Positions 52,724 to 60,995 are shown, counted from the stretch's first letter. The stretch is DNA of 64,000 nt from Bradyrhizobium sp. LTSP885 (GCF_000938305.1 NZ_JYMT01000004.1:372001-436000), one strand, 5' to 3'. Program-made: numbers and translations. Notes: generated by a model not told the origin, from the letters alone.

Positions 52724-53409
52724 CCATTGACTCCATCAAGCTGACAGGCGGGCGCTACGATTCGGCTCTGTGGACAAACATACAGGCTGGAACCGATCCG
52801 GCAATCATGCCGGGCGACAGTTCTGTGAACAAAGCCCACTGAAGTAACTCTGGCCTTCAAGGCCTGCCAGCCCGCCATCGCCTTTTTCACGTCGAAGAAT
52901 GCGTCGCTGTTCAAGTGGCGTTTCACCCGCAATGAAGGTCGGAAATTACCGTACCACCCCGAATTACGGTGCCAGTGCATTCAATTGATTTATCACGCTT
53001 GGGACGGGCTGCCTTCGAGCGGTCGGCCCGCTAGAGCATGATGAGAATAGGTTGAATTGCATCCGCGAAGAACCTGCGCTCCCTCCCCCGCAAGCGGGAG
53101 AGGTGGAGCGAATTCGCCGGCCGGCCGATTCTACCTGACATCATCCCGCTTCAGTGCGGTCGAGGAGGGCGCGCGATTTCGGAATATTGGAAGAGTACCC
53201 CTGAGTTGCCCGACGAGTCAAGTTGCCTTGCCGAACGCCGGTAGCCGCCGGCTACTTTGCATGGGGTTGTTTTCGATATTTTGGCAGCGCGCGCCTGCGG
53301 CGGGGAGTTCCTTCACCATCAACCACGTTTGCGTGGAGATCATGCTTAAACAAGGAGCTGAAGCGCGATGACGATTCAACTTGATCCCATCGCGCTTTAG
53401 CAGAACAGC
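52724..53409. other. Gene-free repeat mosaic between the 95-aa ORF and mrp
   Basis: The 686 bases hold no credible gene. From about 53030 on they show pieces of several dispersed repeats: CTAGAGCATGATGAG (53031), CTCCCCCGCAAGCGGGAG (53086 region), TTGCCCGACGAGTCAAGTTG with CTTTGCATGGGGTTG (53210-53275), and GGAGATCATGCTTAAACAAG ending CGCGCTTTAG (53335-53400). The last block resembles 57990-58026. An 87-codon minus-strand frame at 52720-52980 is probably not coding; it may be a transposon relic. Confidence 0.6.
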
Positions 53410-53410
53410 C

Positions 53411-54553
53411 TCAAGCCGCGGCGATGGCGCCCTCGAGCTGCTCGCGGACCTTGGCGCCGATCGCGCGGTAAATCGCCGCGTGCGGGCCGTCCGGCTCGCT
53501 CTCGACCACCGGATTTCCGGAATCGGAGGCGGCGCGGATCGCCATGTGCAGGGGGATCTCACCGAGGAACGGCACCCCGAGCCGCTCGGCCTCGTGGCGG
53601 GCGCCACCATGGCCGAAGATATCCGAGCGCGTACCGCAATGCGGGCACTGGAAGTAGCTCATGTTCTCGACGATGCCGAGCACGGGCACGTTGACCTTCT
53701 GGAACATCGCCAGTCCCCGCCGCGCGTCGATCAGCGAGAGGTCCTGCGGGGTCGAGACGATGACGGCGCCCTTCAGCGGGACGTTCTGCGCCAGCGTGAG
53801 CTGGGCATCGCCGGTGCCGGGCGGCATATCGACGACGAGCACGTCGAGCGTGCCCCAGGCGACATCGCGCAGCATCTGCGTGATCGCCGACATCACCATC
53901 GGCCCGCGCCAGATCATCGCGGTGTCTTCCTCGACCAGGAAGCCGATCGACATGATCGCCAGGCCGAAGCGGTTGAGCGGAATCATCTTCTTGTCGTCGT
54001 TGAGCTGCGGCTTCTCGCGAATACCGGTCAGCCGCGGCACCGACGGCCCGTAGATGTCAGCGTCGAGCAGCCCGACCCGCAGGCCCAGATCGCGCAAGCC
54101 CAGCGCAAGGTTGAGCGCGGTGGTCGACTTGCCGACCCCGCCCTTGCCGGAGGCGACAGCGATGACCGCGGAGATGCCGGGAATCTCGGCCTGCCGCGCC
54201 ATCGGCGAAGCCGCACCTGGTGGATGCGGATGGCGATGTGCCGACGCCGGCGCGACACCGCCGGCCGGCCGCGGCGGGGGCGGCGGTGCGGCGGCAGCAC
54301 CGCCCGCCTTGCGCTCCGCAGTGAGTGCTATCATCGCCACGCTGACGCCGGGAAGCGCACGGACGGCGGTCTCGGCTTGCGCGCGCACGTTTTCCCAGGC
54401 GCGGGCTTCGGCGGCATCGACATTGATCGAGAAGAACACCTTGCCGTCGGTGACCGTGATCGCCGACAGCACATTGGCGTTGGTCAAGGCTGTGCCACGC
54501 GGCGACATCACCTTGGCGAGGCACTCGAGGACCTGTTGCTCCGTCACGCTCAC
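53411..54553 (-). CDS. apbC: Iron-sulfur cluster carrier ATPase (Mrp/ApbC/Ind1 family)
   Basis: A 380-aa protein. The N-terminal DUF59/MIP18 domain (residues 1-90, LTNANVLSAITVTDGKVFFS) is joined by a Pro/Ala-rich linker to the P-loop ATPase. ATPase motifs are the deviant Walker A ASGKGGVGKSTTALNLA, DADIYGPSVP and DMPPGTGDAQLTLAQ. The metal-binding CPHC pair is in SYFQCPHCGTRSDIFG. It holds and passes on [4Fe-4S] clusters, including to complex I enzymes. The best start is GTG 54553 with AGGAG upstream; the longer frame shows no likeness. Its 3' end is the source of the truncated copy at 52325. Confidence 0.93.
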   Translation of the reverse strand: MSVTEQQVLECLAKVMSPRGTALTNANVLSAITVTDGKVFFSINVDAAEARAWENVRAQAETAVRALPGVSVAMIALTAERKAGGAAAAPPPPPRPAGGVAPASAHRHPHPPGAASPMARQAEIPGISAVIAVASGKGGVGKSTTALNLALGLRDLGLRVGLLDADIYGPSVPRLTGIREKPQLNDDKKMIPLNRFGLAIMSIGFLVEEDTAMIWRGPMVMSAITQMLRDVAWGTLDVLVVDMPPGTGDAQLTLAQNVPLKGAVIVSTPQDLSLIDARRGLAMFQKVNVPVLGIVENMSYFQCPHCGTRSDIFGHGGARHEAERLGVPFLGEIPLHMAIRAASDSGNPVVESEPDGPHAAIYRAIGAKVREQLEGAIAAA

Positions 54554-54609
54554 CCGCGCATCTCCTGCTGGTTCAAGGCGCGACCCATAGAGCGTTGCGG
54601 CGCAAAAGG

Positions 54610-55047
54610 CTACCTCGCTCCGACGTCGTCCCGGCGCTCGACCGGGGCCGCACCGCCGCCTTCCTTGGCGGCCTCGTAGTTCAGCTCGATCATGACCCCG
54701 TTGGGGTCGTTGACGAAGATCTGCCAGAGGTCGCCGCCCGGGACCTGACGGGAGTCGAATTCCATGCCCTTGGAGTGCAGCCGCGTCTTCATCCCGGCAA
54801 AGCCCTGGCTGGCGAAGGCGACGTGATGGACGACGCCGGAATCCGGCTTTTGCGCCTCGTCGGTCTTCGAAATATCGACCAGATGCACCACCGCCTTGCC
54901 CTCGCTGTACATCCACGCCCCGGGGAACGCGAAATTCGGACGGGCACCCTTTTCGAGGCCCAGAACGTCCTCATAGAACCGGACCGTATCGGCAAGATTC
55001 CGGGTCCGGATGTTGAAATGATCGAGCACACCCACGCTCACGCCCAT
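54610..55047 (-). CDS. VOC-family (glyoxalase-like) protein
   Basis: A 145-aa single-domain VOC protein. LDHFNIRTRNLADTVRFYED carries the first metal-site histidine, VVHHVAFASQGF the second and VNDPNGVMIELNYE the C-terminal glutamate, the arrangement of glyoxalase I/extradiol-like enzymes. The tail is Gly/Ala/Arg-rich. The start is ATG 55047 with GGGAG upstream. It is divergent from the beta-hydroxyacid dehydrogenase gene. The substrate is unknown. Confidence 0.88.
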   Translation of the reverse strand: MGVSVGVLDHFNIRTRNLADTVRFYEDVLGLEKGARPNFAFPGAWMYSEGKAVVHLVDISKTDEAQKPDSGVVHHVAFASQGFAGMKTRLHSKGMEFDSRQVPGGDLWQIFVNDPNGVMIELNYEAAKEGGGAAPVERRDDVGAR

Positions 55048-55247
55048 GCGATACACTCCCTTTTTTGTGACGTTATTTGGTACCCCGACCCTAGCACAAA
55101 ACCGGGACCTGCCATCCCACGAAGCCGTTGCCCTCGGCTGCGCAGGGGGTATGGTGCGGCTCCCTCCATGGAAGGAATGCCCTGCCCGACCCGGTTTCCG
55201 GCACGGCATCGGGGGCGATCACCAAGGCAAATAACAAGGTAGCAGAC

Positions 55248-56117
55248 ATGGCTAAAGTCGCTTTTCTCGGTCTCGGCGTGATGGGTTTCCCGATGGCGGG
55301 ACACCTCGTGAAAAAAGGCGGCCATGATGTCACCGTGTACAACCGGACCGCGGCGAAGGCGAAGGAATGGGCCGACAAGTTCGGCGGCAAGACCGCGGCG
55401 ACCCCGAAGGCGGCGGCCGAAGGCCAGGACCTCGTGATGTGCTGCGTCGGCAATGACCACGACCTGCGCGCGGTCACGATCGGTCCCGACGGCGCGTTTG
55501 CCGGCATGAAGAAGGGCGCGACCTTCGTCGACCACACCACCGCCTCCGCCGAGGTCGCCCGCGAGCTCGACGCCGCCGCCACCAAGGCCGGCTTCAAATT
55601 CGTCGACGCCCCGGTATCCGGCGGCCAGGCCGGCGCCGAGAACGGCGTGCTGACGGTGATGTGCGGCGGCACCGAGGACGCCTATGCCGGCGCCGAGCCG
55701 GTCATCGCGGCCTACGCCCGGATGTGCAAACTGCTCGGCCCGGCCGGTTCCGGCCAGCTGACCAAGATGGTCAACCAGATCTGCATCGCGGGCCTCGTGC
55801 AGGGCCTCTCCGAGGGCATCCATTTCGCCAAGAAGTCGGGCCTCGACGTCGCCGCCGTGATCGACACCATCTCCAAGGGCGCGGCGCAGTCCTGGCAGAT
55901 GGAGAACCGCTACAAGACCATGAATGAGGGCAAGTACGATTTCGGCTTCGCGGTCGAATGGATGCGCAAGGACCTCTCGATCTGCCTCGCCGAAGCCCGC
56001 CGCAACGGCGCCACCCTGCCCGCAACCGCACTGGTCGACCAGTTCTATGCCGAGGTCGAGAAGATGGGCGGCAAGCGCTGGGATACGTCGAGCCTGCTGG
56101 CCCGGCTGCAGCGCTAA
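55248..56117 (+). CDS. NAD(P)-dependent beta-hydroxyacid dehydrogenase (3-hydroxyisobutyrate dehydrogenase family)
   Basis: A 289-aa enzyme. The N-terminal Rossmann motif is FLGLGVMGFPMAGHL, the substrate-binding stretch is DAPVSGGQAGAENGVL and the catalytic lysine lies in GQLTKMVNQICIAG (GxxxKxxxN). The C-terminal domain DFGFAVEWMRKDLSICLAEA completes the fold. Arginine after the second strand (VYNRTAAKA) favours NADP(H), as in GLYR/tartronate-semialdehyde-like reductases. ATG 55248 matches family length. No pathway partner is adjacent. Confidence 0.92.
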   Translation: MAKVAFLGLGVMGFPMAGHLVKKGGHDVTVYNRTAAKAKEWADKFGGKTAATPKAAAEGQDLVMCCVGNDHDLRAVTIGPDGAFAGMKKGATFVDHTTASAEVARELDAAATKAGFKFVDAPVSGGQAGAENGVLTVMCGGTEDAYAGAEPVIAAYARMCKLLGPAGSGQLTKMVNQICIAGLVQGLSEGIHFAKKSGLDVAAVIDTISKGAAQSWQMENRYKTMNEGKYDFGFAVEWMRKDLSICLAEARRNGATLPATALVDQFYAEVEKMGGKRWDTSSLLARLQR

Positions 56118-56222
56118 GTTCCGCGTTCGGAGCGAAACGGCACAGGCGTGGCTCAGCCACGCCTGCATACCCGGCCGCCGGGGGGGTGCGAGGCCGAGTG
56201 CGCGCAGCGCCGAGAGGTTAAT

Positions 56223-56238
56223 TTAACCTCCCGTTAAG
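56223..56238 (+). promoter_or_regulatory. CtrA-type TTAA-N7-TTAA motif upstream of a sensor kinase
   Basis: TTAACCTCCCGTTAAG fits TTAA-N7-TTAA and overlaps a palindrome GGTTAATTTAACC (56216-56228). It lies 100 bases before the kinase start. With a PleC/DivJ-like kinase downstream, CtrA control is plausible. Confidence 0.55.
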
Positions 56239-56297
56239 GAGTTTCTTTAGCTCTTTAAGTCATCGCTTAATGATTTGGCGTCACAGATAGACAATGC

Positions 56298-56321
56298 AAA
56301 AAGCCCGCGCGGTTCGCGGGC
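56298..56321 (-). terminator. Minus-strand hairpin with T-run in the kinase leader
   Basis: On the minus strand GCCCGCG-aaccg-CGCGGGC is followed by TTTTT, the layout of an intrinsic terminator. No minus-strand gene lies to its right, so it may end an antisense or small RNA, or the plus-strand stem (56303-56321) may be part of the kinase leader, 17 bases before the ATG. Confidence 0.55.
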
Positions 56322-56337
56322 GAGGTTTGTGTTGTTT

Positions 56338-57942
56338 ATGAGTAATCCCGCAGAAAAGCCTGAAGTTGTACAGCTTCCGGCAGGGCCTCAGGTGGCAGCG
56401 CCGGTCAACAGCCGGCGCGTGGCTGCGCAGCGGGTGCGCGAGGCGCGCGATCGGTTAACGTCAACCAGCGGAACCCGGCCCGCCTTCGACGCCGAACTGC
56501 TCCGGCAATACGCCCAGACCCGGATCTCGGCGTCCTACGTCGTCATGCTGCTGGTGGTTGCAACCGGCCTCCTGTTTGGCCTGTGGATGCAGCCGACCAT
56601 TGCCGCGGCCTGGACGGTCGGCATGCTCTGCGTCCATGCCGCCATCATCCGCGCTTGCGCCCGTTTCCTTGCCGAGCAGCCCTCGCTCGCGGTGACCCGC
56701 AAATGGCGGACGCGCTTCGTGCTGCTGGACCTGCTCTACGGCCTGTGCTGGACCGCGATCCTGATCCACCCCGCCGGCCGCGACCTCGCCTCCAACACGC
56801 TGATGATGTTCCTGATGCTGCTGGTGATCGCGGTCTCCAGCATGCTGGCGGCGAGCCTGCCGATCGCGGCACTCGCGGCAACCATCCCGGTGACGGTGGC
56901 GATTGCGCTCGATCTCGTGCTGAACGGCGCGTTCGACAATTATGTGCTGGCGCTGCTGGCGCTGGCGGCCGAAGGCTATTTCGCCCTGCTCGCCCACCGC
57001 CTGCATTCGACCACGCTGGCGACGCTGGAGGCCCGTGCTGAAAAGGACGCACTGATCGGCGAGCTGGAGCAGGCCAAGGCGATCTCGGACGAAGCGCGGC
57101 ACCGCGCCGAATCCGCCAACGTCGCCAAGTCGCGCTTCCTCGCCCAGATGAGCCACGAGCTGCGGACGCCGCTGAACGCGATCCTCGGCTTCTCCGAGGT
57201 GATGAAGAGCGAGATTTTTGGCGCGCATGCTGTGCCGGTTTACAAGGAGTACTCTGCCGACATCCATAATTCCGGCGTGCATCTGCTCAATCTGATCAAC
57301 GAGATCCTCGATTTGTCGCGGATCGAGGCCGGCCGCTACGAGCTGAACGAAGAGGCCGTCGCGCTGGTGCATGTCGTCGCCGACTGCCACCATCTGTTGA
57401 AGCTGCGCGCGTCCAGCCGCGGCATCACCATCCACGAGGTATTCGAGCACGGCATGCCGCGAATCTGGGGCGATGAGCGCGCCATCCGCCAGGTCGTGCT
57501 CAATTTGCTCTCCAACTCGATCAAGTTTACCCCGCAGGGCGGCGAGATCTGGCTGAAGGTCGGCTGGACCGCGTCGGGCGGTCAATATCTGAGCGTCAAG
57601 GACACCGGAAGCGGCATCGCCGAGGACGAGATCCCGATCGTGCTGGCCTCGTTCGGCCAAGGCTCGAACTCGATCAAGTCCGCGGAACAGGGTGCGGGCC
57701 TCGGGCTACCGATCGCCAAGAGCCTGATCGACATGCATGGCGGCACCTTCACGCTGAAGTCGAAACTGCGGATCGGTACCGAGGTGATCGTCACCTTGCC
57801 GCCGGAGCGCGTCATGAGTGCGCTGGCGCCGATGGTGGAGGAAGCGCCACCGGTGCAGCCGGAGCCCACGGAGACCGAGCCGGGCGCCGACCGCAAGCGC
57901 GTACGCCGCAAATCGATCATGAGTGCTGGCACCGGATTGTAG
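56338..57942 (+). CDS. Membrane sensor histidine kinase, PleC/DivJ/PdhS-like
   Basis: A kinase of 534 aa. Residues 1-60 are cytoplasmic and polar; about five to six hydrophobic segments follow (residues 65-215), without a large periplasmic loop. After a short coiled coil (EARAEKDALIGELEQAKAIS) comes the H-box FLAQMSHELRTPLNAILGFS, followed by EVMKSEIFG, a spelling typical of the DivJ/PleC/PdhS cell-cycle kinases. N-box NLLSNSIKFTPQGG and G-boxes are intact. No response regulator is adjacent, as is usual for kinases acting on DivK/PleD. A CtrA-type site lies upstream. Its stop TAG is the first part of a TAGAGC repeat. Confidence 0.9.
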   Translation: MSNPAEKPEVVQLPAGPQVAAPVNSRRVAAQRVREARDRLTSTSGTRPAFDAELLRQYAQTRISASYVVMLLVVATGLLFGLWMQPTIAAAWTVGMLCVHAAIIRACARFLAEQPSLAVTRKWRTRFVLLDLLYGLCWTAILIHPAGRDLASNTLMMFLMLLVIAVSSMLAASLPIAALAATIPVTVAIALDLVLNGAFDNYVLALLALAAEGYFALLAHRLHSTTLATLEARAEKDALIGELEQAKAISDEARHRAESANVAKSRFLAQMSHELRTPLNAILGFSEVMKSEIFGAHAVPVYKEYSADIHNSGVHLLNLINEILDLSRIEAGRYELNEEAVALVHVVADCHHLLKLRASSRGITIHEVFEHGMPRIWGDERAIRQVVLNLLSNSIKFTPQGGEIWLKVGWTASGGQYLSVKDTGSGIAEDEIPIVLASFGQGSNSIKSAEQGAGLGLPIAKSLIDMHGGTFTLKSKLRIGTEVIVTLPPERVMSALAPMVEEAPPVQPEPTETEPGADRKRVRRKSIMSAGTGL

Positions 57943-58026
57943 AGCATGCGCGATGCGACTTTCCCTTGCGACCAGCGCGCCGCGTTTTACGCAGAGATCG
58001 TGCTCAAACAACAGGCTGAAGCGCGA
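57940..58026. repeat. TAGAGC-started intergenic repeat element
   Basis: It begins TAGAGCATGCGCGATGCG, whose TAG is the kinase stop, and ends CAGGCTGAAGCGCGATGGGG. The middle piece CGCAGAGATCGTGCTCAAAC closely resembles 53325-53385 (TGCGTGGAGATCATGCTTAAAC). From memory this is a common rhizobial repeat. It may terminate the kinase transcript. Confidence 0.75.
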
Positions 58027-58086
58027 TGGGGGCGTTGCGTTTTGGTCGGCTTGCAGAAGCGGCTGAAACCGTTCAACACTTGAAGA

Positions 58087-58290
58087 ATGAGCTCAGAATC
58101 GCCGTGTATCGCAGTCTGCATGATGGACCCCAGGACCAAGCTCTGCTTCGGATGCGGGCGTACGCTTCCGGAGATCGCGCGCTGGCACAAGATGGACAGC
58201 GCGGAACGGCTGGCGGTCATGACGACGTTGCCTGCGCGGATGACGGAGGCCGGACTCCAGCTTATGGAGCCCCGTCCGAAGCGCGCCTGA
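58087..58290 (+). CDS. DUF1289-domain protein (small cysteine-cluster protein)
   Basis: A 67-aa protein with the DUF1289 signature: four cysteines C-x3-C-x8-C-x2-C (SPCIAVCMMDPRTKLCFGCG) followed by RTLPEIARWHKM, the W being characteristic. The cysteines are spaced to bind a metal or small Fe-S cluster. The role is unknown. It is separated from the kinase by a repeat and lies just before the aspartic protease gene (22-base gap), so those two are likely co-transcribed. Confidence 0.9.
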   Translation: MSSESPCIAVCMMDPRTKLCFGCGRTLPEIARWHKMDSAERLAVMTTLPARMTEAGLQLMEPRPKRA

Positions 58291-58312
58291 GATCCATGCG
58301 AGGAGGCGCGCG

Positions 58313-58876
58313 GTGAGTCGTATCCTCCTCATCGTGCTGTTGCTGATGGCAACCGCCGGCGCAATCGTCACCTATGGCGACCCCGATCAGATCGCGCGCG
58401 CCAGGGAAAATCTCTCGCTGATCTTCGGCCCCAGCAACGCATCTCCTGCCCCCGCCCCCGCGGTGCAGATCGCACGCAGCCAGGGCGGCGAGTTCGCGTT
58501 TCGCGCCAAGATCAACGGCGTCGTCGCGCCGATGGTGATCGACACCGGCGCGACTTCGGTCGTGCTGACCTGGGAGACGGCGAAGGCGATCGGCCTGCCG
58601 ACCGAAATGCTCGAATACAATGTCGATCTCGAAACCGCAGGCGGTCACACCAAGGCGGCGCGGCTGACGCTCGATCGTCTCGCCGTCGGCAACCTGGTCG
58701 AGAAATCGGTGCCGGCGCTGGTGGTGCAACGCGGGCAGATGAAGACCAATTTGCTCGGCATGAGCTTCCTCGACCGCCTCGAGAGCTGGGGCGTCCGCGC
58801 CGACAAGCTGATGCTGAACGGCTATCCCGAACTCTCGGCGAGCACCCATCGGCGTCCGCACACGGCCGTCGATTAG
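58313..58876 (+). CDS. Retropepsin-like aspartic protease, clan AA (TIGR02281-type)
   Basis: A 187-aa membrane-anchored protein starting GTG 58313. One hydrophobic helix at the N-terminus (ILLIVLLLMATAGAIVTY) anchors it; the catalytic motif is MVIDTGATSVVLTW (Asp-Thr-Gly) in a single-lobed domain that would dimerise. The closing flap ends with LLGMSFLDRLESW. The family is known from rhizobial genomes (retropepsin-like, TIGR02281 type); natural substrates are unknown. The GGAGG site for the start lies inside the upstream gap. Confidence 0.9.
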   Translation: MSRILLIVLLLMATAGAIVTYGDPDQIARARENLSLIFGPSNASPAPAPAVQIARSQGGEFAFRAKINGVVAPMVIDTGATSVVLTWETAKAIGLPTEMLEYNVDLETAGGHTKAARLTLDRLAVGNLVEKSVPALVVQRGQMKTNLLGMSFLDRLESWGVRADKLMLNGYPELSASTHRRPHTAVD

Positions 58877-58969
58877 ACGAGCGCCTATGTCGCGCTGTAG
58901 GGCGCAATGGAATGCCGAGCTTCTTATTGTCTGGGCCACCACGTGCTCAGGGCAAAGCCAAAGCTGGCA

Positions 58970-59833
58970 TCACTCGAACCTGACCGTCAGTTTCACAGGC
59001 TCCTTTTGCAGCCCTTCCCAGGTCGTATCGAATATCAGCCCCGGCGCCGGTCGGACGCGCGAGAGTGCACCGAGCCCCAACCGGTCACCCGCCCTGAGGC
59101 GTACACCGCGGGCGTTCTGGTCGCGGATGATCCACAACACGGCCTCAAGTGGATCACCCATGATGGACGTGCCGCGTTCGACTTCGAGGATCTTTCCAGT
59201 GCCGTCACGTGTCGTTACGACGAGCTCTCGAAGTGCATCGGCATGTGACATGGTATCAAACGCAATCGGCGGGCCGTTCAGCATCGCGCGTGCACCAACA
59301 TTGTAGAGCGTCAAGATCGCCCCGGTCAGTTTCTGCGACGGTTGTACCAGGCTGTCCCCAAGCTCAATTGACGGCAGGACGTAAGCTAGGTGTCGTGCCA
59401 CTTGGGCCGGGGTGCGCGCATCATTGATCCCCTCGTCGCGCACGGTGACGACGAGCTTGGCTTCGACGATTGGCCGCGTCCCATAAGCCGCTGCCACGAC
59501 TGCGTCGTTGCCATCGAGCATGCGGAACATACCCGCAAGATACGCACCGCCAAGCGGCTCATGAATGCCGAGATCGCGTTGGGCGGGCGGTGTGATCGCT
59601 GCAGCCTTATACCCAAGTGGCGCTCCAAGCAGTGGCTGCAAACAGCTCAGGAATTCGGACCTTGCGCACTCAGCTTGTTCGATCGTCAAGGCCGTATCGA
59701 TCAAAGGCAACGCCGTACGGGCAAGCCAGTGCGCGGCAACGCTTCGGCCCAAGGCGCGACAGTCCTCGACAGATGCGACCGTCAGCGCTGCATCGGACAA
59801 TGAAAGGGGAACAAAACTGCCAGTCAGTGTCAT
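58970..59833 (-). CDS. 2-keto-4-pentenoate hydratase/FAH-family protein
   Basis: A 287-aa protein of the MhpD/fumarylacetoacetate-hydrolase-like fold. IEAKLVV (VEAKLVVTVRDEG) and GALSRVRPAPGLIFDTTWEG are visible, with LGYKAAAI and the metal-binding E-x-E region. Members hydrate or decarboxylate 2-oxo-4-enoates in aromatic meta-cleavage pathways. The AGGAGG upstream supports ATG 59833. It starts 57 bases downstream of a truncated epimerase remnant. The GntR gene is upstream on the same strand. Confidence 0.85.
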   Translation of the reverse strand: MTLTGSFVPLSLSDAALTVASVEDCRALGRSVAAHWLARTALPLIDTALTIEQAECARSEFLSCLQPLLGAPLGYKAAAITPPAQRDLGIHEPLGGAYLAGMFRMLDGNDAVVAAAYGTRPIVEAKLVVTVRDEGINDARTPAQVARHLAYVLPSIELGDSLVQPSQKLTGAILTLYNVGARAMLNGPPIAFDTMSHADALRELVVTTRDGTGKILEVERGTSIMGDPLEAVLWIIRDQNARGVRLRAGDRLGLGALSRVRPAPGLIFDTTWEGLQKEPVKLTVRFE

Positions 59834-59889
59834 GAGCCGGCCTCCTCACAACAGAAATTTCGGGTACACCGTATCAACTCTTCCTTCGA

Positions 59890-59973
59890 TCACTGCAAGG
59901 CCGCTGACAGAAGCTGCAGGATCGAATGGCTGCCTACGAAGCCCGATGCTCCGGTAACCAGAACTGTGCTCAT
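59890..59973 (-). pseudogene. N-terminal remnant of an NAD-dependent epimerase/dehydratase
   Basis: The 27-codon frame MSTVLVTGASGFVGSHSILQ, then LLSAALQ and stop, is the start of an extended SDR, with the NAD motif TGASGFVGS. It stops after the first Rossmann helix, and nothing of the remaining about 300 residues follows. It is a relic of a deleted gene joined to the hydratase leader. Without this loss, the SDR would have stood between hydratase and GntR genes. Confidence 0.7.
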
Positions 59974-60060
59974 CGACCGGTCGCGCGGGCATGCCGGAGA
60001 TATCCACGAGCCCCCCGGAGCGATTAGCGGCAGCTGAGGGTTGCCCCAACACCGTAAGAT

Positions 60061-60076
60061 TTATATCATGATATAA
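60061..60076. promoter_or_regulatory. 16-bp palindrome, candidate GntR operator
   Basis: TTATATCATGATATAA is a perfect palindrome, five bases from the GntR stop codon and upstream of the SDR remnant and hydratase gene. A related TATCATCATA segment lies at the divergent GntR/amidase promoter (60993-61003). Two copies flanking the regulator suggest that it controls both sides. Confidence 0.65.
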
Positions 60077-60080
60077 TTCA

Positions 60081-60995
60081 TCATGAAGCGTCTTCGCGAT
60101 CCCGCTGCGGATGCGGGAGCCGGCTCGCCGCATCGATGTGGCTGCGCATCAGCGCCGCCGCGACCTCCAGCTCGCCGCGCTCGATCCAATCCAGCATCGC
60201 GAGATGCTCGTTGCAGGATGTGACGACGCGTTCATGGCCGAACGTCCAATCGTAATTGACGAGGCGCCGGAGCCTGGTCTGCTGCTCAAGCGCAAGCAGC
60301 AAATAGCGATTGTCGGCGCCGGCGGCGATCCCCAGGTGAAAGGCGGCGTTCATTTCGAAAAAGCCGACGCTCGAGGCTTTGCGCCAGGGCGCGGCCAGCA
60401 CCGCGCGATGACGTTCGCGCATCTCGGCGATCCAGGCCGGATCGAGGTGGAATCCCGGCGTCAGGATTGCCGCCGGCTCCAGCAATCGACAGAAGGCGTA
60501 ACTCTCGGCTCGCGCCTTCGAATCGCCCATCGCCTGCGAAAACAGCCAGCCGCGGCCCGGCTTGCGCTCGATCAGCGCAACGCCTGCAAGCTGGTTGAGA
60601 ACCTTGAGCAGGAACGGCCGCGTCACCTGATAGCGCCGCATCAGGTCCGATTCCGAGACCTCGAGCGGAAGGCGGCCGGCGAGGCGATCGCGCGCGATCT
60701 CGACGCAAAGCTCGTTCGTCTCGTCGGATGCCGCCGGCGCGTCGTCGAGCGTAAGGCTCGCGGCGCTCTTGCGCAGCACGAAGCCGCGGCGCGGCCGCGC
60801 TTCGACGAGACCGCGCCGCGCCAGATGCTGAAGCGCGGCGCGCACCGGCGTGCGCGAAACCTGCAGCCGCTCGGCGACTTCGACCTCGGTCAATCGCGCG
60901 CCAGGCCCGAGGCCATCGCCACGCACGAGTTCGAGGATCTGAGGCAACAGATCCTGTTGCAGCCGGGTTGGTCGGGATTTCGATTTGTGTTTCAT
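60081..60995 (-). CDS. GntR/FCD-type regulator with two winged-helix segments
   Basis: A 304-aa regulator. The N-terminal winged helix (residues about 15-75) has GARLTEVEVAERLQVSRTPV and RAALQHLARRGLVEARPRRG. A second, similar segment follows at about 90-155 (LEVSESDLMRRYQVTRPFLL, LNQLAGVALIERKPGRGWLF), which is unusual for this family. The C-terminal all-helical domain is FCD-like (EMNAAFHLGIAAGADNRYLL). Ligand-induced derepression of adjacent catabolic genes is the usual mode. It is divergent from the amidase operon; candidate operators lie on both sides. Confidence 0.88.
   Translation of the reverse strand: MKHKSKSRPTRLQQDLLPQILELVRGDGLGPGARLTEVEVAERLQVSRTPVRAALQHLARRGLVEARPRRGFVLRKSAASLTLDDAPAASDETNELCVEIARDRLAGRLPLEVSESDLMRRYQVTRPFLLKVLNQLAGVALIERKPGRGWLFSQAMGDSKARAESYAFCRLLEPAAILTPGFHLDPAWIAEMRERHRAVLAAPWRKASSVGFFEMNAAFHLGIAAGADNRYLLLALEQQTRLRRLVNYDWTFGHERVVTSCNEHLAMLDWIERGELEVAAALMRSHIDAASRLPHPQRDREDAS

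Noticed and set aside
52720..52980. 87-codon minus-strand frame in the gap before mrp
   Set aside because: No ribosome site, no family likeness and overlap with the small HTH-like ORF; probably chance or relic.
53057..53371. 104-codon frame in the repeat mosaic
   Set aside because: Built of pieces of different repeats and lacks any start signals.
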